Shown here piece by piece: positions 51,162-59,490 of a stretch of DNA of 64,000 bases. The stretch is from Streptomyces pyxinicus (GTDB lineage: Bacteria > Actinomycetota > Actinomycetes > Streptomycetales > Streptomycetaceae), in contig NZ_JANUGP010000028.1 of NCBI RefSeq assembly GCF_024753135.1, positions 1-64,000 of the forward strand, in the 5' to 3' direction. The position numbers were made by a program, and so were the translations under genes. Each line of letters starts with the position of its first letter. Position 1 is the stretch's first letter. The notes under the pieces were generated by a model that saw only the letters and a list, made by a program, of their open reading frames with translations, ran no database searches and was not told where the DNA came from.

Positions 51162-52127
51162 TCACACCGCCTGGGCGGCGATGTACGCGCCACGCTTCTC
51201 GACGGCCATCCGGTACAGCCGCCCGGCACGGTAGGAGGAGCGCACCAGCGGGCCGGACATCACTCCGGAGAAGCCGATCTGCTCGGCCTCCTCCTTCAGC
51301 TCCACGAACTCCTGCGGCTTCACCCAGCGCTCGACGGGGTGGTGGCGCACCGAGGGGCGCAGGTACTGGGTGATGGTGACCAGCTCGCAGCCCGCGTCGT
51401 GCAGCTGCCGCAGCGCCTCGCCGACCTCCTCGCGGGTCTCGCCCATGCCGAGGATCAGGTTCGACTTGGTCACCAGGCCGAAGTCGCGGGCCTCGGTGAT
51501 GACCTTCAGGGAGCGCTCGTAGCGGAAGCCGGGGCGGATCCGCTTGAAGATCCGCGGGACCGTCTCGACGTTGTGCGCGAAGACCTCGGGCCGGGACTCG
51601 AAGACCTCGGCGAGCTGCTCCGGGACCGCGTTGAAGTCGGGGGCCAGCAGCTCGACCTTGGTACGGCCGTCCTCGCGCTCGGCGGTCTGCCGGTGGATCT
51701 GGCGCACGGTCTCGGCGTAGAGCCAGGCGCCGCCGTCCTCCAGGTCGTCGCGGGCGACGCCGGTGATGGTGGCGTAGTTCAGGTCCATGGTGACCACGGA
51801 CTCGCCGACCCGGCGCGGCTCGTCACGGTCGAGCGCCTCGGGCTTGCCGGTGTCGATCTGGCAGAAGTCGCAGCGCCGGGTGCACTGGTCGCCGCCGATG
51901 AGGAAGGTCGCCTCGCGGTCCTCCCAGCACTCGTAGATGTTCGGGCAGCCGGCTTCCTGGCAGACCGTGTGCAGGCCCTCGCTCTTCACAAGGCCCTGCA
52001 TCTTCGTGTACTCGGGGCCCATTTTCGCCCGCGTCTTGATCCACTCGGGCTTGCGCTCGATGGGGGTCTGGCTGTTGCGGACCTCCAGGCGCAGCATCTT
52101 GCGTCCGTCGGGTGCGACTGCGGACAC
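51162..52127 (-). CDS. lipA: LipA, lipoyl synthase
   Basis: This 321-residue radical-SAM enzyme inserts two sulfur atoms into octanoyl groups on lipoyl domains. The radical-SAM cluster motif is CTRRCDFC and the sacrificial auxiliary cluster motif is CQEAGCPNIYEC; the C-terminal RSSYRAG contributes the conserved Ser. The GTG start (SAVAPDGRKMLRLEV follows) is supported by AGGGAG upstream and by the usual N-terminus. lipB lies 119 bases upstream on the same strand. The pathway serves 2-oxoacid dehydrogenase complexes; aceE, an E1 subunit gene of one of these, is at the right edge of the window. Confidence 0.98.
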   Translation of the reverse strand: MSAVAPDGRKMLRLEVRNSQTPIERKPEWIKTRAKMGPEYTKMQGLVKSEGLHTVCQEAGCPNIYECWEDREATFLIGGDQCTRRCDFCQIDTGKPEALDRDEPRRVGESVVTMDLNYATITGVARDDLEDGGAWLYAETVRQIHRQTAEREDGRTKVELLAPDFNAVPEQLAEVFESRPEVFAHNVETVPRIFKRIRPGFRYERSLKVITEARDFGLVTKSNLILGMGETREEVGEALRQLHDAGCELVTITQYLRPSVRHHPVERWVKPQEFVELKEEAEQIGFSGVMSGPLVRSSYRAGRLYRMAVEKRGAYIAAQAV

Positions 52128-52246
52128 GACCGGCTCCCTGTGACTTCGATTCTTCGGCGTACACCAGGGTACGCCCGTGCTCCACGCGCCCTGCCGCTCA
52201 GGCCAACCCCGCAACCGCAGGGCGCATTCCCCGGGACGGGGCCGAG

Positions 52247-53044
52247 TCAGGCGGTCGCCCGCTCGATCTCCCGGGGCCTGAGGTCGGCGTTCTCCAGGAT
52301 GTCCCGCAAGTGCCGCTCCACCACCGGCAGTACGTCCTCGACCGTGATCGCGCGGCCCAGTTCGTTCGCGAGCGAGGTGACGCCCGCGTCCCGGATGCCG
52401 CACGGGATGATCCGGTCGAACCAGACGTTGTCCGGGTTCACGTTGAAGGCGAAGCCGTGCATCGTGACGCCCTTGGCGACCCGGATGCCGATCGCGGCGA
52501 TCTTGCGGTCCTCGCGCCGCTGCCCCGCGTTGGAGGGGGCGTACTCCGGGCCGTTGAGCCGGGGGTCGAACTCCTCGTCGGTCAGGCGGGGGTCGAAGTC
52601 GAGGGAGAGGCCCCCGAGCGCCGGCCGCCGCTCCACCGGGTCGCCGAGCACCCAGACGCCACTGCGGCCCTCGACCCGGGTGGTGTGCAGGCCGTACTCC
52701 GCGCAGGTGCGGATCAGGGCCTCCTCCAGCCGCCGGACGTGCGCGACCACGTCCACCGGGCGCGGGAGCTTCTGGATCGGGTAGCCCACCAGCTGCCCCG
52801 GCCCGTGCCAGGTGATCTTGCCGCCGCGGTCCACGTCGATCACCGGGGTCCCGTCCAGCGGCCGCTCGCTGTCCGCGGTGCGCCGGCCTGCCGTGTACAC
52901 CGGGGGGTGCTCCAGGAGCAGGACGGTGTCCGGGACCTCGTCGGCGAACCGGGCCGCGTGCACCCGGCGCTGCTCGTCCCAGGCCTCCTGGTACGCGACG
53001 GCGTCCGCTCCGAACCCCATACGGACGAACCGCAGACCACTCAC
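52247..53044 (-). CDS. lipB: LipB, octanoyl transferase
   Basis: This 265-residue enzyme moves the octanoyl group from acyl carrier protein to lipoyl domains, the step before LipA. The motifs are LLLEHPPVYTAGRRT, KITWHGPGQLVGYPI, KIAAIGIRVAKGVTMHGFAF (catalytic Lys) and IIPCGI (catalytic Cys). GGGAGG before the GTG at 53044 supports the start. The middle section carries an insertion (about 160-190, RPALGGLSLDFDPRLTDEEF) that is longer than in enterobacterial LipB. It is divergent from a helix-turn-helix regulator gene. Confidence 0.97.
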   Translation of the reverse strand: MSGLRFVRMGFGADAVAYQEAWDEQRRVHAARFADEVPDTVLLLEHPPVYTAGRRTADSERPLDGTPVIDVDRGGKITWHGPGQLVGYPIQKLPRPVDVVAHVRRLEEALIRTCAEYGLHTTRVEGRSGVWVLGDPVERRPALGGLSLDFDPRLTDEEFDPRLNGPEYAPSNAGQRREDRKIAAIGIRVAKGVTMHGFAFNVNPDNVWFDRIIPCGIRDAGVTSLANELGRAITVEDVLPVVERHLRDILENADLRPREIERATA

Positions 53045-53284
53045 GGCAAGCGCCTCCCTCGGTGACCGGTGTGTCAGGCGCGTCAAGCGCCCACGCCACT
53101 GTACGTCCGACCGGCGGACGTCAGCCCCGAGGGCAATCCTCACACGATCGGATGAATGCCCGTCGAAGCGTGCGATCACCTGCTCACTCTCCGCTACATT
53201 CGCGCCGTTCGTGAGGCCATAAGGGCTGCTCAAAGGCAATCCGGGCACTTCAGCAGGCCCGGAAGGCAGGAGACCGCACCGCAG

Positions 53285-54745
53285 ATGACGGACCGACCCG
53301 CGCAGCGCACCCCCAACCGCCAGCTCGCCGCGCTCATCGCAGAGGCTGGGTTCTCCAACGCGGGTCTGGCCCGACGCGTCGACCAGCTCGGCCTGGAGCA
53401 CGGGCTGGACCTCAGATACGACAAGACCTCGGTCACCCGCTGGCTGCGCGGCCAGCAGCCGCGGGGCACGACGCCCGCCCTCATCGCCGAGGTGTTCACG
53501 CGCCGGCTCGGGCGCCGGCTCACGGCACAGGATCTCGGTCTGGACGCCTGCGCGCCGGTGTACGCCGGGCTGGAGTTCGCGGCCACCCCGGAGGAGGCCG
53601 TCGACATCGTCGCCGGGCTGTGGCGCAAGGACTCCGGCAGCCACGCCGAGCTGCGCAAGATCGCCTTCACCCCGGCGGGGCTCGTGGTGCCCAGCCGGGA
53701 CTGGCTGATCGGCAAGCCGGACGACAGGGTGGCCCGGGAACCGGCACCCCGGGTGCCCCCGCAGGGTCGGCCCGCCGCGACCCGGGTCCCGGCGCCGCCG
53801 CTCGCGCCACGCACCCGGGCGGCGGCCGAGCGCGGTCCCGGCCACCGGGTCGGCGGCGGTGACATCGCCGCGCTGCGCTCGGTGGGCGAGCTGTTCCGCA
53901 CCCTCGACGACCGCTTCGGCGGCGGGCACGCCCGGCAGGCGCTGGTGCGCTACCTGGAGCACGAGTGCGAGCCGATGCTGCGCGGCAGCTACGACGAGCC
54001 GACCGGCCGCCGCCTCTTCGGCGCCGCCGCCGACCTCACCCGGCTCGCGGGCTGGACGTCGTACGACATCGCCGCGCACGGCCTCGCCCAGCGCTACTTC
54101 GTCCAGGCGCTGCGGCTCGCCCAGGCGGCCGGCGACCGGGCCTACGGCTCCTACGTCCTGGTCACCATGAGCCGGCAGGCCGTCTACCTCGGGCACGGCA
54201 GGGAGGCCGTCCAGCTCGCCCGGGTCGCCCAGCAGGGGGTCGGCACCGGGGCCGCGCCGGTCGTCCAGGCACTGCTGCACGCCTCCGAGGCGCGGGCCCA
54301 CGGGGTCCTCGGCGAGGTGCGGGCGTGCACGGCGGCGCTGGTGCGGGCCGAGCGGGCGCTGGACGCCGCCCGGCCCGGGGACGAGGTGCCGTACTGGGCC
54401 AGGTTCTTCGACGACGCCCAGCTCGCGGACGAGCTGGGGCACTGCCACCGGGACCTCCAGCAGTTCCGGGCGGCGGCCCAGCACGCCGAGCGCTCCCTCC
54501 AGCTGCGCGCCCCCGCCTTCGCCCGCAGCCGCCTCTTCTGCCGGGTCGTCCTCGCCACGGCCCGCCTGGGCCTCGGCGAACTCGACCAGGCCTGCGCCCT
54601 CGCGGCGGAGGCGGCGGGCCAGGCCCTGGAGATGCGCTCCGCCCGCGCGATCGAGTACGTCAAGGACTTCGAACGGCGCCTGGAGCCCTACAAGGACGCG
54701 GCCCCGGCGCGGGGGTACCGCGAGAAGGTGGCGGCGCTGGGGTGA
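53285..54745 (+). CDS. Helix-turn-helix/TPR regulator of the NsdA type
   Basis: This 486-residue protein has an N-terminal DNA-binding-like domain (RQLAALIAEAGFSNAGLARR, DKTSVTRWLRGQQPRG) and a long helical tetratricopeptide-like C-terminal half (for example AQRYFVQALRLAQAAGDRAY, GREAVQLARVAQQGVGTG). This resembles the family of NsdA, which represses differentiation and antibiotic formation in S. coelicolor; the present gene is a paralogue-like member next to lipB. A Pro/Ala linker (about 140-190) separates the halves. AGGAG lies 12 bases before the ATG. Targets are unknown. Confidence 0.85.
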   Translation: MTDRPAQRTPNRQLAALIAEAGFSNAGLARRVDQLGLEHGLDLRYDKTSVTRWLRGQQPRGTTPALIAEVFTRRLGRRLTAQDLGLDACAPVYAGLEFAATPEEAVDIVAGLWRKDSGSHAELRKIAFTPAGLVVPSRDWLIGKPDDRVAREPAPRVPPQGRPAATRVPAPPLAPRTRAAAERGPGHRVGGGDIAALRSVGELFRTLDDRFGGGHARQALVRYLEHECEPMLRGSYDEPTGRRLFGAAADLTRLAGWTSYDIAAHGLAQRYFVQALRLAQAAGDRAYGSYVLVTMSRQAVYLGHGREAVQLARVAQQGVGTGAAPVVQALLHASEARAHGVLGEVRACTAALVRAERALDAARPGDEVPYWARFFDDAQLADELGHCHRDLQQFRAAAQHAERSLQLRAPAFARSRLFCRVVLATARLGLGELDQACALAAEAAGQALEMRSARAIEYVKDFERRLEPYKDAAPARGYREKVAALG

Positions 54746-54766
54746 CCGGTGCGGTGGCCCCCGGTC

Positions 54767-56131
54767 TCACGCCGCCTTCGGCAGCCTCGGGGCCGGGTCC
54801 GCCGTGTGCAGGGAGCCGGTGGCGCCCAGGTCGGTGAGGAGGGCGGTGGCGGCGCGGTGGGCCGAGTGCAGGGCGCCCTGGACCGTACTGGTGTCGCGGT
54901 GGTCGCCGCAGACGTACAGGCCGGCCATGAGCCGCACCGGGCGGCGCAGGTCGTGCGGCGGGCGCATGGTCGGCACCGCCTGCGGGGTGTGGTGCACCGC
55001 CAGCGTCTCCCAGCGGCGCGTGGAGGTGCCGTAGAGCCGGGCGAGGTGGGTGCGGACGGCGGCGTCGAGGTCCTGCGGCGGAGTTCCCAGCACCGTCGAG
55101 GAGATCAGCGTCCGGCCCGCCGGTGCCCGGGTCGGGTCCACGGTGCTCAGCACCGCCGTGTGCGCCACCGGGCCGCCCCGGTCCGCGTCCAGCAGCAGCG
55201 AGGCGCCCGTGGCGAACGCCGCCGCCGGATCGTCGGTGGTGTGGTGCACCACCGTCACCGGGTGGAAGTCCGGCACCCGCAGCCCCGGCAGCAGCTCCGC
55301 CGCCGCCCGCGCGTCCGTGGCCAGCAGCACCGCCCGGCACCGCACCCGGCCGTGCTCGGCGGTGGTCACCGAGGTCGTGGCCACGGAGGTGACCCGGACG
55401 CCGGTGCGCACCGTGCCCGGCGGCAGCGCCCGCGCCAGCAGCTCCGGCAGCACGTCCGCGCCCCCCTCCGGGATCGCCAGCCGCCCCCCGGCGAAGGCCC
55501 GCAGCGCCAGGTCGGCACACCGGCTTGACGTGCTCAGCTCCGGGTCGCACAGCAGCGCGGCGAGCAGCGGGCGCAGAAAGCCCTCGATGGTCCGGGCCGG
55601 CACCCCGCGCCGGGCGAGCGCCTGCCCGGCCGGCAGCTCCGGGCGGGACAGCAGCCGTTCGACCGGCGCCGTGGCGATCCGGCCCAGCGCGGCGCCCAGC
55701 CGGGCCTGGTCCACCGCGCCGCCCACCGGCGCCCCGGTCCGCCCCGGCGGCACCGCCCCGCCCCTGGGGGCGCTCGCCAGGGCGCGTACCGCATGCAATG
55801 CGCCCCTCGCGCTCCCGCCGCCCGCCGGGGCGCCCGCGCGCTGGGCGCGGCCGTCCCGGTGCAGCAGCACGCCGGGCGCGAACCGGCGCAGGGGCAGGGC
55901 GTCCAGGCCCGGGGTCAGGCGCAGTTCGGGGGAGGACGTGGACAGCAGCTGTCCGACGCGGTCGAGCCGGAAGCCGTCGATCTTCTCCGTCGACATCCGG
56001 CCGCCGGTGTAGGGGGCGGCCTCCAGGACCGCCGTGGTGATTCCTGCGCTGGTCAGCCGATGAGCCGCCGAGAGTCCGGCGATCCCGGCTCCCACGATGA
56101 CGACGTCCACCTGGTACGCGGGCTCAAGCAC
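54767..56131 (-). CDS. FAD-dependent amine-oxidase/desaturase-like oxidoreductase
   Basis: This is a 454-residue flavoprotein with VVIVGAGIAGLSAAHRLTSA at the N-terminus, a GGRM motif (PYTGGRMSTE) and the C-terminal FAD motif LMAGLYVCGDHRDTSTVQGA. This is the layout of protoporphyrinogen oxidase, phytoene desaturase and monoamine oxidase relatives. The substrate cannot be assigned; no carotenoid or haem genes lie nearby. AGGAGGGG precedes the GTG start. The 230-base region upstream contains four GGTCRCAT direct repeats, suggesting regulation. It converges on the regulator gene across about 20 bases. Confidence 0.87.
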   Translation of the reverse strand: MLEPAYQVDVVIVGAGIAGLSAAHRLTSAGITTAVLEAAPYTGGRMSTEKIDGFRLDRVGQLLSTSSPELRLTPGLDALPLRRFAPGVLLHRDGRAQRAGAPAGGGSARGALHAVRALASAPRGGAVPPGRTGAPVGGAVDQARLGAALGRIATAPVERLLSRPELPAGQALARRGVPARTIEGFLRPLLAALLCDPELSTSSRCADLALRAFAGGRLAIPEGGADVLPELLARALPPGTVRTGVRVTSVATTSVTTAEHGRVRCRAVLLATDARAAAELLPGLRVPDFHPVTVVHHTTDDPAAAFATGASLLLDADRGGPVAHTAVLSTVDPTRAPAGRTLISSTVLGTPPQDLDAAVRTHLARLYGTSTRRWETLAVHHTPQAVPTMRPPHDLRRPVRLMAGLYVCGDHRDTSTVQGALHSAHRAATALLTDLGATGSLHTADPAPRLPKAA

Positions 56132-56257
56132 GAGGCCCCTCCTGTGGTTGCGCGGCCGGTGGAGGCGTCATGCCCCCAACTGGCTCCGGGGATACCCGAG
56201 TTCGGCTTGAGGGTAGGCCCGCTACCGGTCAGTAGCAGTCGCGCATCGACAGAGCAC

Positions 56258-56311
56258 GGTCGCATGGAGGTCGCATACGGTCACATTCGTTCGCAGCCGT
56301 TACGGTCACAT
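56258..56311. promoter_or_regulatory. GGTCRCAT direct repeats upstream of the FAD oxidoreductase gene
   Basis: GGTCGCAT at 56258-56265 and 56269-56276, GGTCACAT at 56279-56286 and 56304-56311. The first three are spaced 11 and 10 bases apart, on one face of the helix. They lie 127-180 bases upstream of the minus-strand oxidoreductase start. The pattern resembles operators of direct-repeat binders such as PhoP, but the protein is not known. Confidence 0.65.
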
Positions 56312-56365
56312 CCGGAGCCCGGCGAGACCACCGCCCGGCACCGCCGACCCCGGCCGCCCCGCCGC

Positions 56366-57262
56366 TCACCCCGCCGCGCGGATCGCCTCGTCGATGCCGG
56401 GGAACGCGAACCGGAACCCCGACTCCAACAGCCGCCGCGGCACCACCCGCTGGCTGCCCAGCACATCCCCGGCCAGCTCGCCCAGCGCCGCCCGCAGCAC
56501 CGGCGCGGGCACCGGGAACGGCGTCGGCCGGTGCAGCACCCGCCCCATCGCCGCCGTGACCTCACGGTTCGTCAGCGGCTCGGGCGCCGTCAGGTTGAAC
56601 GGCCCCGACAGACCCTCGGTCTCGATCAGATGCCGGATCGCGGCCACCTCGTCGTGCAGCGCGATGTACGACCAGTACTGCCGCCCGTCGCCCAGCCGCC
56701 CCCCGAGCCCCGCCCGGAACAGCGGGAACAGCCGCCCCCACGCCCCGCCGCCGCGCGCCACGACCAGCCCCGTGCGCGCGAACACCGTCCGGATGCCGGC
56801 CTCCCGCACCGGCTCCGCCGCCTCCTCCCACTCCACGCACAGCCCCGGCAGGAACCCGTCGCCCGGCGCGGCGCTCTCGTCCACCGCCCGGTCGCCGGTG
56901 TCGCCGTAGAAGCCGATCGCGCTGCCGCCCACGAACACCCGCGGCGGCTCCGGGAGCGCGGCCGCCGCCTCCGCCAGCGTGGCCGTGCCCAGCACCCGGC
57001 TCTCCCGCAGCAGCCGCTTGTACTCCGGCGTCCAGCGCCGGTCGCCGATCCCCGCCCCGGCCAGGTTCACCACCGCGTCGCAGCCGATCAGCCCGGCCGC
57101 GTCCACCGACTGCCGGGCCGGGTCCCAGCGCACCTCCCCGGGGCCCCGGGGCGCCCGGCGCACCAGCCGTACCACCTCGTGCCCGTCGGCGGTCAGGGAC
57201 CGCACCAGAGCGCTGCCGATCAGACCGGACGCGCCGGCCACCGCGATACGTGAACGTTCCAT
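56366..57262 (-). CDS. TIGR01777-family epimerase (YfcH-like)
   Basis: This is a 298-residue extended SDR protein of the TIGR01777/SDR39U1 family. RIAVAGASGLIGSALVRSL binds NAD(P), and VVNLAGAGIGDRRWTPEYKR, FVGGSAIGFYGDTGD and FARTGLVVARGGGAWGRLFP are signature segments. In cyanobacteria and enterobacteria the family is linked to cell division or envelope functions, but the substrate is unknown. The ATG at 57262 aligns with the Rossmann fold. It is divergent from the GNAT gene across 82 bases. Confidence 0.92.
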   Translation of the reverse strand: MERSRIAVAGASGLIGSALVRSLTADGHEVVRLVRRAPRGPGEVRWDPARQSVDAAGLIGCDAVVNLAGAGIGDRRWTPEYKRLLRESRVLGTATLAEAAAALPEPPRVFVGGSAIGFYGDTGDRAVDESAAPGDGFLPGLCVEWEEAAEPVREAGIRTVFARTGLVVARGGGAWGRLFPLFRAGLGGRLGDGRQYWSYIALHDEVAAIRHLIETEGLSGPFNLTAPEPLTNREVTAAMGRVLHRPTPFPVPAPVLRAALGELAGDVLGSQRVVPRRLLESGFRFAFPGIDEAIRAAG

Positions 57263-57344
57263 GACCCCAGCATCCCCCCACGGCCGCGCGCAACGCCCCC
57301 GAACCCGCCGCGGCCGCCCCGGACGCCCGCCGTAGGGTGACGTC

Positions 57345-57869
57345 ATGTCCGAGCCGCCCATACCCACCGAGCCGGTCCTGCGCGCGGCCCGCCCCGCCGA
57401 CGACGCGGAGCTGGCCGCCCTCGACCGGGCCACCTGGTCCCCGCTGCACGCGGTCGTCCCCGCGCCGGAGCCGCCGTACGCCCCCTTCTTCGACGAGCGG
57501 CACCAGCCGGCGGACTACCTCGTCGCCGAACGCGCCGGTGTCCCCGGATCGCCCGCCCGCCTCGTCGGGTACATCCGCCTCGCGCACCCGACCCCGCTCG
57601 CCTCCAACGCGCACGTCCTCGCCGTACAGGGCTTCGCCGTCGCCGAGGAGGCCCGCGGGCTCGGCGTCGGGCGCGCGCTGGTGCGGGCCGCCGTCGAGGA
57701 GGCGCGCCGGCGCGGCGCACGCCGGCTCACCCTGCGCGTCCTCGGCCACAACACCCCGGCCCGGGCCCTCTACGAGTCCGAGGGCTTCACCGTGGAGGGC
57801 GTCCAGCCCGAGGAGTTCCACCTCGACGGCGGCTACGTCGACGACGTCCTCATGGGCCGTCGGGTGTGA
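57345..57869 (+). CDS. GNAT N-acetyltransferase
   Basis: This is a 174-residue acetyltransferase of the GNAT fold. The acetyl-CoA-binding motif A is VQGFAVAEEARGLGVGRALV, followed by RRLTLRVLGHNTPARALYES typical of motif B. The N-terminal PVLRAARPADDAELAALDR is the usual first strand. The acceptor is unknown. A TAGGGT lies just before the ATG with little room for a ribosome site, so the mRNA may be leaderless. It converges on the adenylate-forming enzyme gene. Confidence 0.9.
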   Translation: MSEPPIPTEPVLRAARPADDAELAALDRATWSPLHAVVPAPEPPYAPFFDERHQPADYLVAERAGVPGSPARLVGYIRLAHPTPLASNAHVLAVQGFAVAEEARGLGVGRALVRAAVEEARRRGARRLTLRVLGHNTPARALYESEGFTVEGVQPEEFHLDGGYVDDVLMGRRV

Positions 57870-57912
57870 GACGCGGGGCGGTCCGACGAGCGCCAGGCCC
57901 CCGCGCGCGGGC

Positions 57913-59313
57913 TCAGCCGGTCCGCGTGTAGCGGTGCTTCACGCCGACCGGGAAGTACTCGGGGTCGCCGTGCGAGCGCAGCCGCACCAGAGGCGGCTGG
58001 AGTTCGGCGGGGACGTAGTGCGCGTACTCGCTGTTCTGCTCGCGCAGCGCGGCGAGGAGCGAGTCCGAGGTCCCCTCCGTCCGGACCTCGGCCGGGGAGT
58101 GGCCCGGAGCGACCTCCGCGGTGACGCGCAGCCGGGGCCGTTCGCCGTCCTGGATCTCCATGACGAACTTCCCGGTGAGATACGGGTAGCAGCCGTCCCG
58201 CTCCAGGCCCGCCGCGATGGTCTCGGGGAAGATGTTGGCGCCGTACATGGACAGGGCGAACAGCGGGCGGCCGAAGAGCCAGACATGCGGAGCCGCCGCA
58301 CCCGGGGCTGCCGGGGGTACCGGAACGGCCGCCCGCGCGCACCGCTCGGCCAGCGCCTCCCGGCTCGCCGCCCCTCCCGTGTCGCCCAGCGTGTAGCGCA
58401 CCAGGGGCACCACGCCGTCCGTGGTCAGGAAGAGTTCGCCGTCCACCGAGTCGAAGTGACGCAGGGCCGGGTCGTACTCCATCAGGGACGGCAGCCGTTC
58501 GGAGCCGAACACGGCCGGGGCCGCTCCCGCCGTGGCGGAGACGGCGCGGCGCAGCCGAATGCTCGCCGGGGTCTCGTAGGCGAGCACACCGGCGTCCGCG
58601 GTGCCGTAGAGCCCGGCGGTGGCCGTCTCGGGACTGACGATGCCCGCGCGCTCACACACCGTGTCGCGCCAGGTCTCGCTGAACACCTCGCCGGCGAACA
58701 CGAGGTGCATGCCGTAGCGCTCCCAGGGCACGCCGGCGGCCCGTCCCGCGTCGACCACGTCCTTCAGGAACGGCGGATAGCCCAGCAGGACGGTCTGCTC
58801 GGCGAGCGGAGCCAGTGACCGGACGGCCCGCAGCACGGCCGTGACATCGTTGCCGGGTGCCGCGACGGTCAGGATCAGCCCGGTCCGCGCCAGGTGCTGG
58901 AGGCACTGGAGCGTGTAGAGGCCGCCGACCCAGGAGCCGAGGGGGAAGCAGACCACGGCGAGGGTGTGACGCCTGTCCGCGCCGAAGGTTCCGGCCAGTA
59001 CGCGGCGGAAGGGCGTGGCCGCGTTCTCCTCGTCGTCGAGGCGGCGCGGCCAGACCGTGGGCGTGCCGGACGAGCCGGAGGACATCGACACCATCTGCAC
59101 GGTGCGCGGGTCGCCGTCGCGGCACCGCTCGGCGAGCGGGAAGGCGTTGATGTAGCCGGGCTTGTCCATGGCGGGCAGGCCGGACAGGTCCGAGGGCTGC
59201 AACGCCGAGGCGTCGACACCCCGTTCCGCCAGGAAGCGCCGATAGGCGGGGACGGTCCGCGCCGCCCCCGCGGCGAATCGTCCCCAGCGTGCGATGCCCG
59301 CGCTGTCGCTCAT
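57913..59313 (-). CDS. Phenylacetate-CoA-ligase-like adenylate-forming enzyme
   Basis: This is a 466-residue member of the PaaK/CapK-like adenylate-forming group. MVSMSSGSSGTPTVWPRR is the P-loop that binds ATP phosphates, AGLYGTADAGVLAYE the acyl/AMP site, and PLVRYTLGDTGG the conserved Asp loop; YGANIFPETIAAGL leads into the C-terminal domain. It should activate a carboxylic acid as the adenylate, perhaps to a CoA thioester. There is no carrier protein or tailoring gene beside it, so the substrate is open. I placed the start at the ATG before SDSAGIARW; the frame extends to a GTG at 59409 through an Ala/Thr-rich stretch. Confidence 0.82.
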   Translation of the reverse strand: MSDSAGIARWGRFAAGAARTVPAYRRFLAERGVDASALQPSDLSGLPAMDKPGYINAFPLAERCRDGDPRTVQMVSMSSGSSGTPTVWPRRLDDEENAATPFRRVLAGTFGADRRHTLAVVCFPLGSWVGGLYTLQCLQHLARTGLILTVAAPGNDVTAVLRAVRSLAPLAEQTVLLGYPPFLKDVVDAGRAAGVPWERYGMHLVFAGEVFSETWRDTVCERAGIVSPETATAGLYGTADAGVLAYETPASIRLRRAVSATAGAAPAVFGSERLPSLMEYDPALRHFDSVDGELFLTTDGVVPLVRYTLGDTGGAASREALAERCARAAVPVPPAAPGAAAPHVWLFGRPLFALSMYGANIFPETIAAGLERDGCYPYLTGKFVMEIQDGERPRLRVTAEVAPGHSPAEVRTEGTSDSLLAALREQNSEYAHYVPAELQPPLVRLRSHGDPEYFPVGVKHRYTRTG

Positions 59314-59490
59314 CTTCTCGGCGTCCTCGTCCGTACTCGTCGTTCCGGCGGCGGCTGCCGCGGTGGCCGCGGTGCCGTGCTCCACCGGCTGGGTGCCCAC
59401 CCTAGGCACGCCGACGACGCGGAGACGGGGCCGGGACGGGGAAGTGTGCGCGGTGAGGACAGAGGCCTGCGCCGCCCGACCGGGCTGGCC

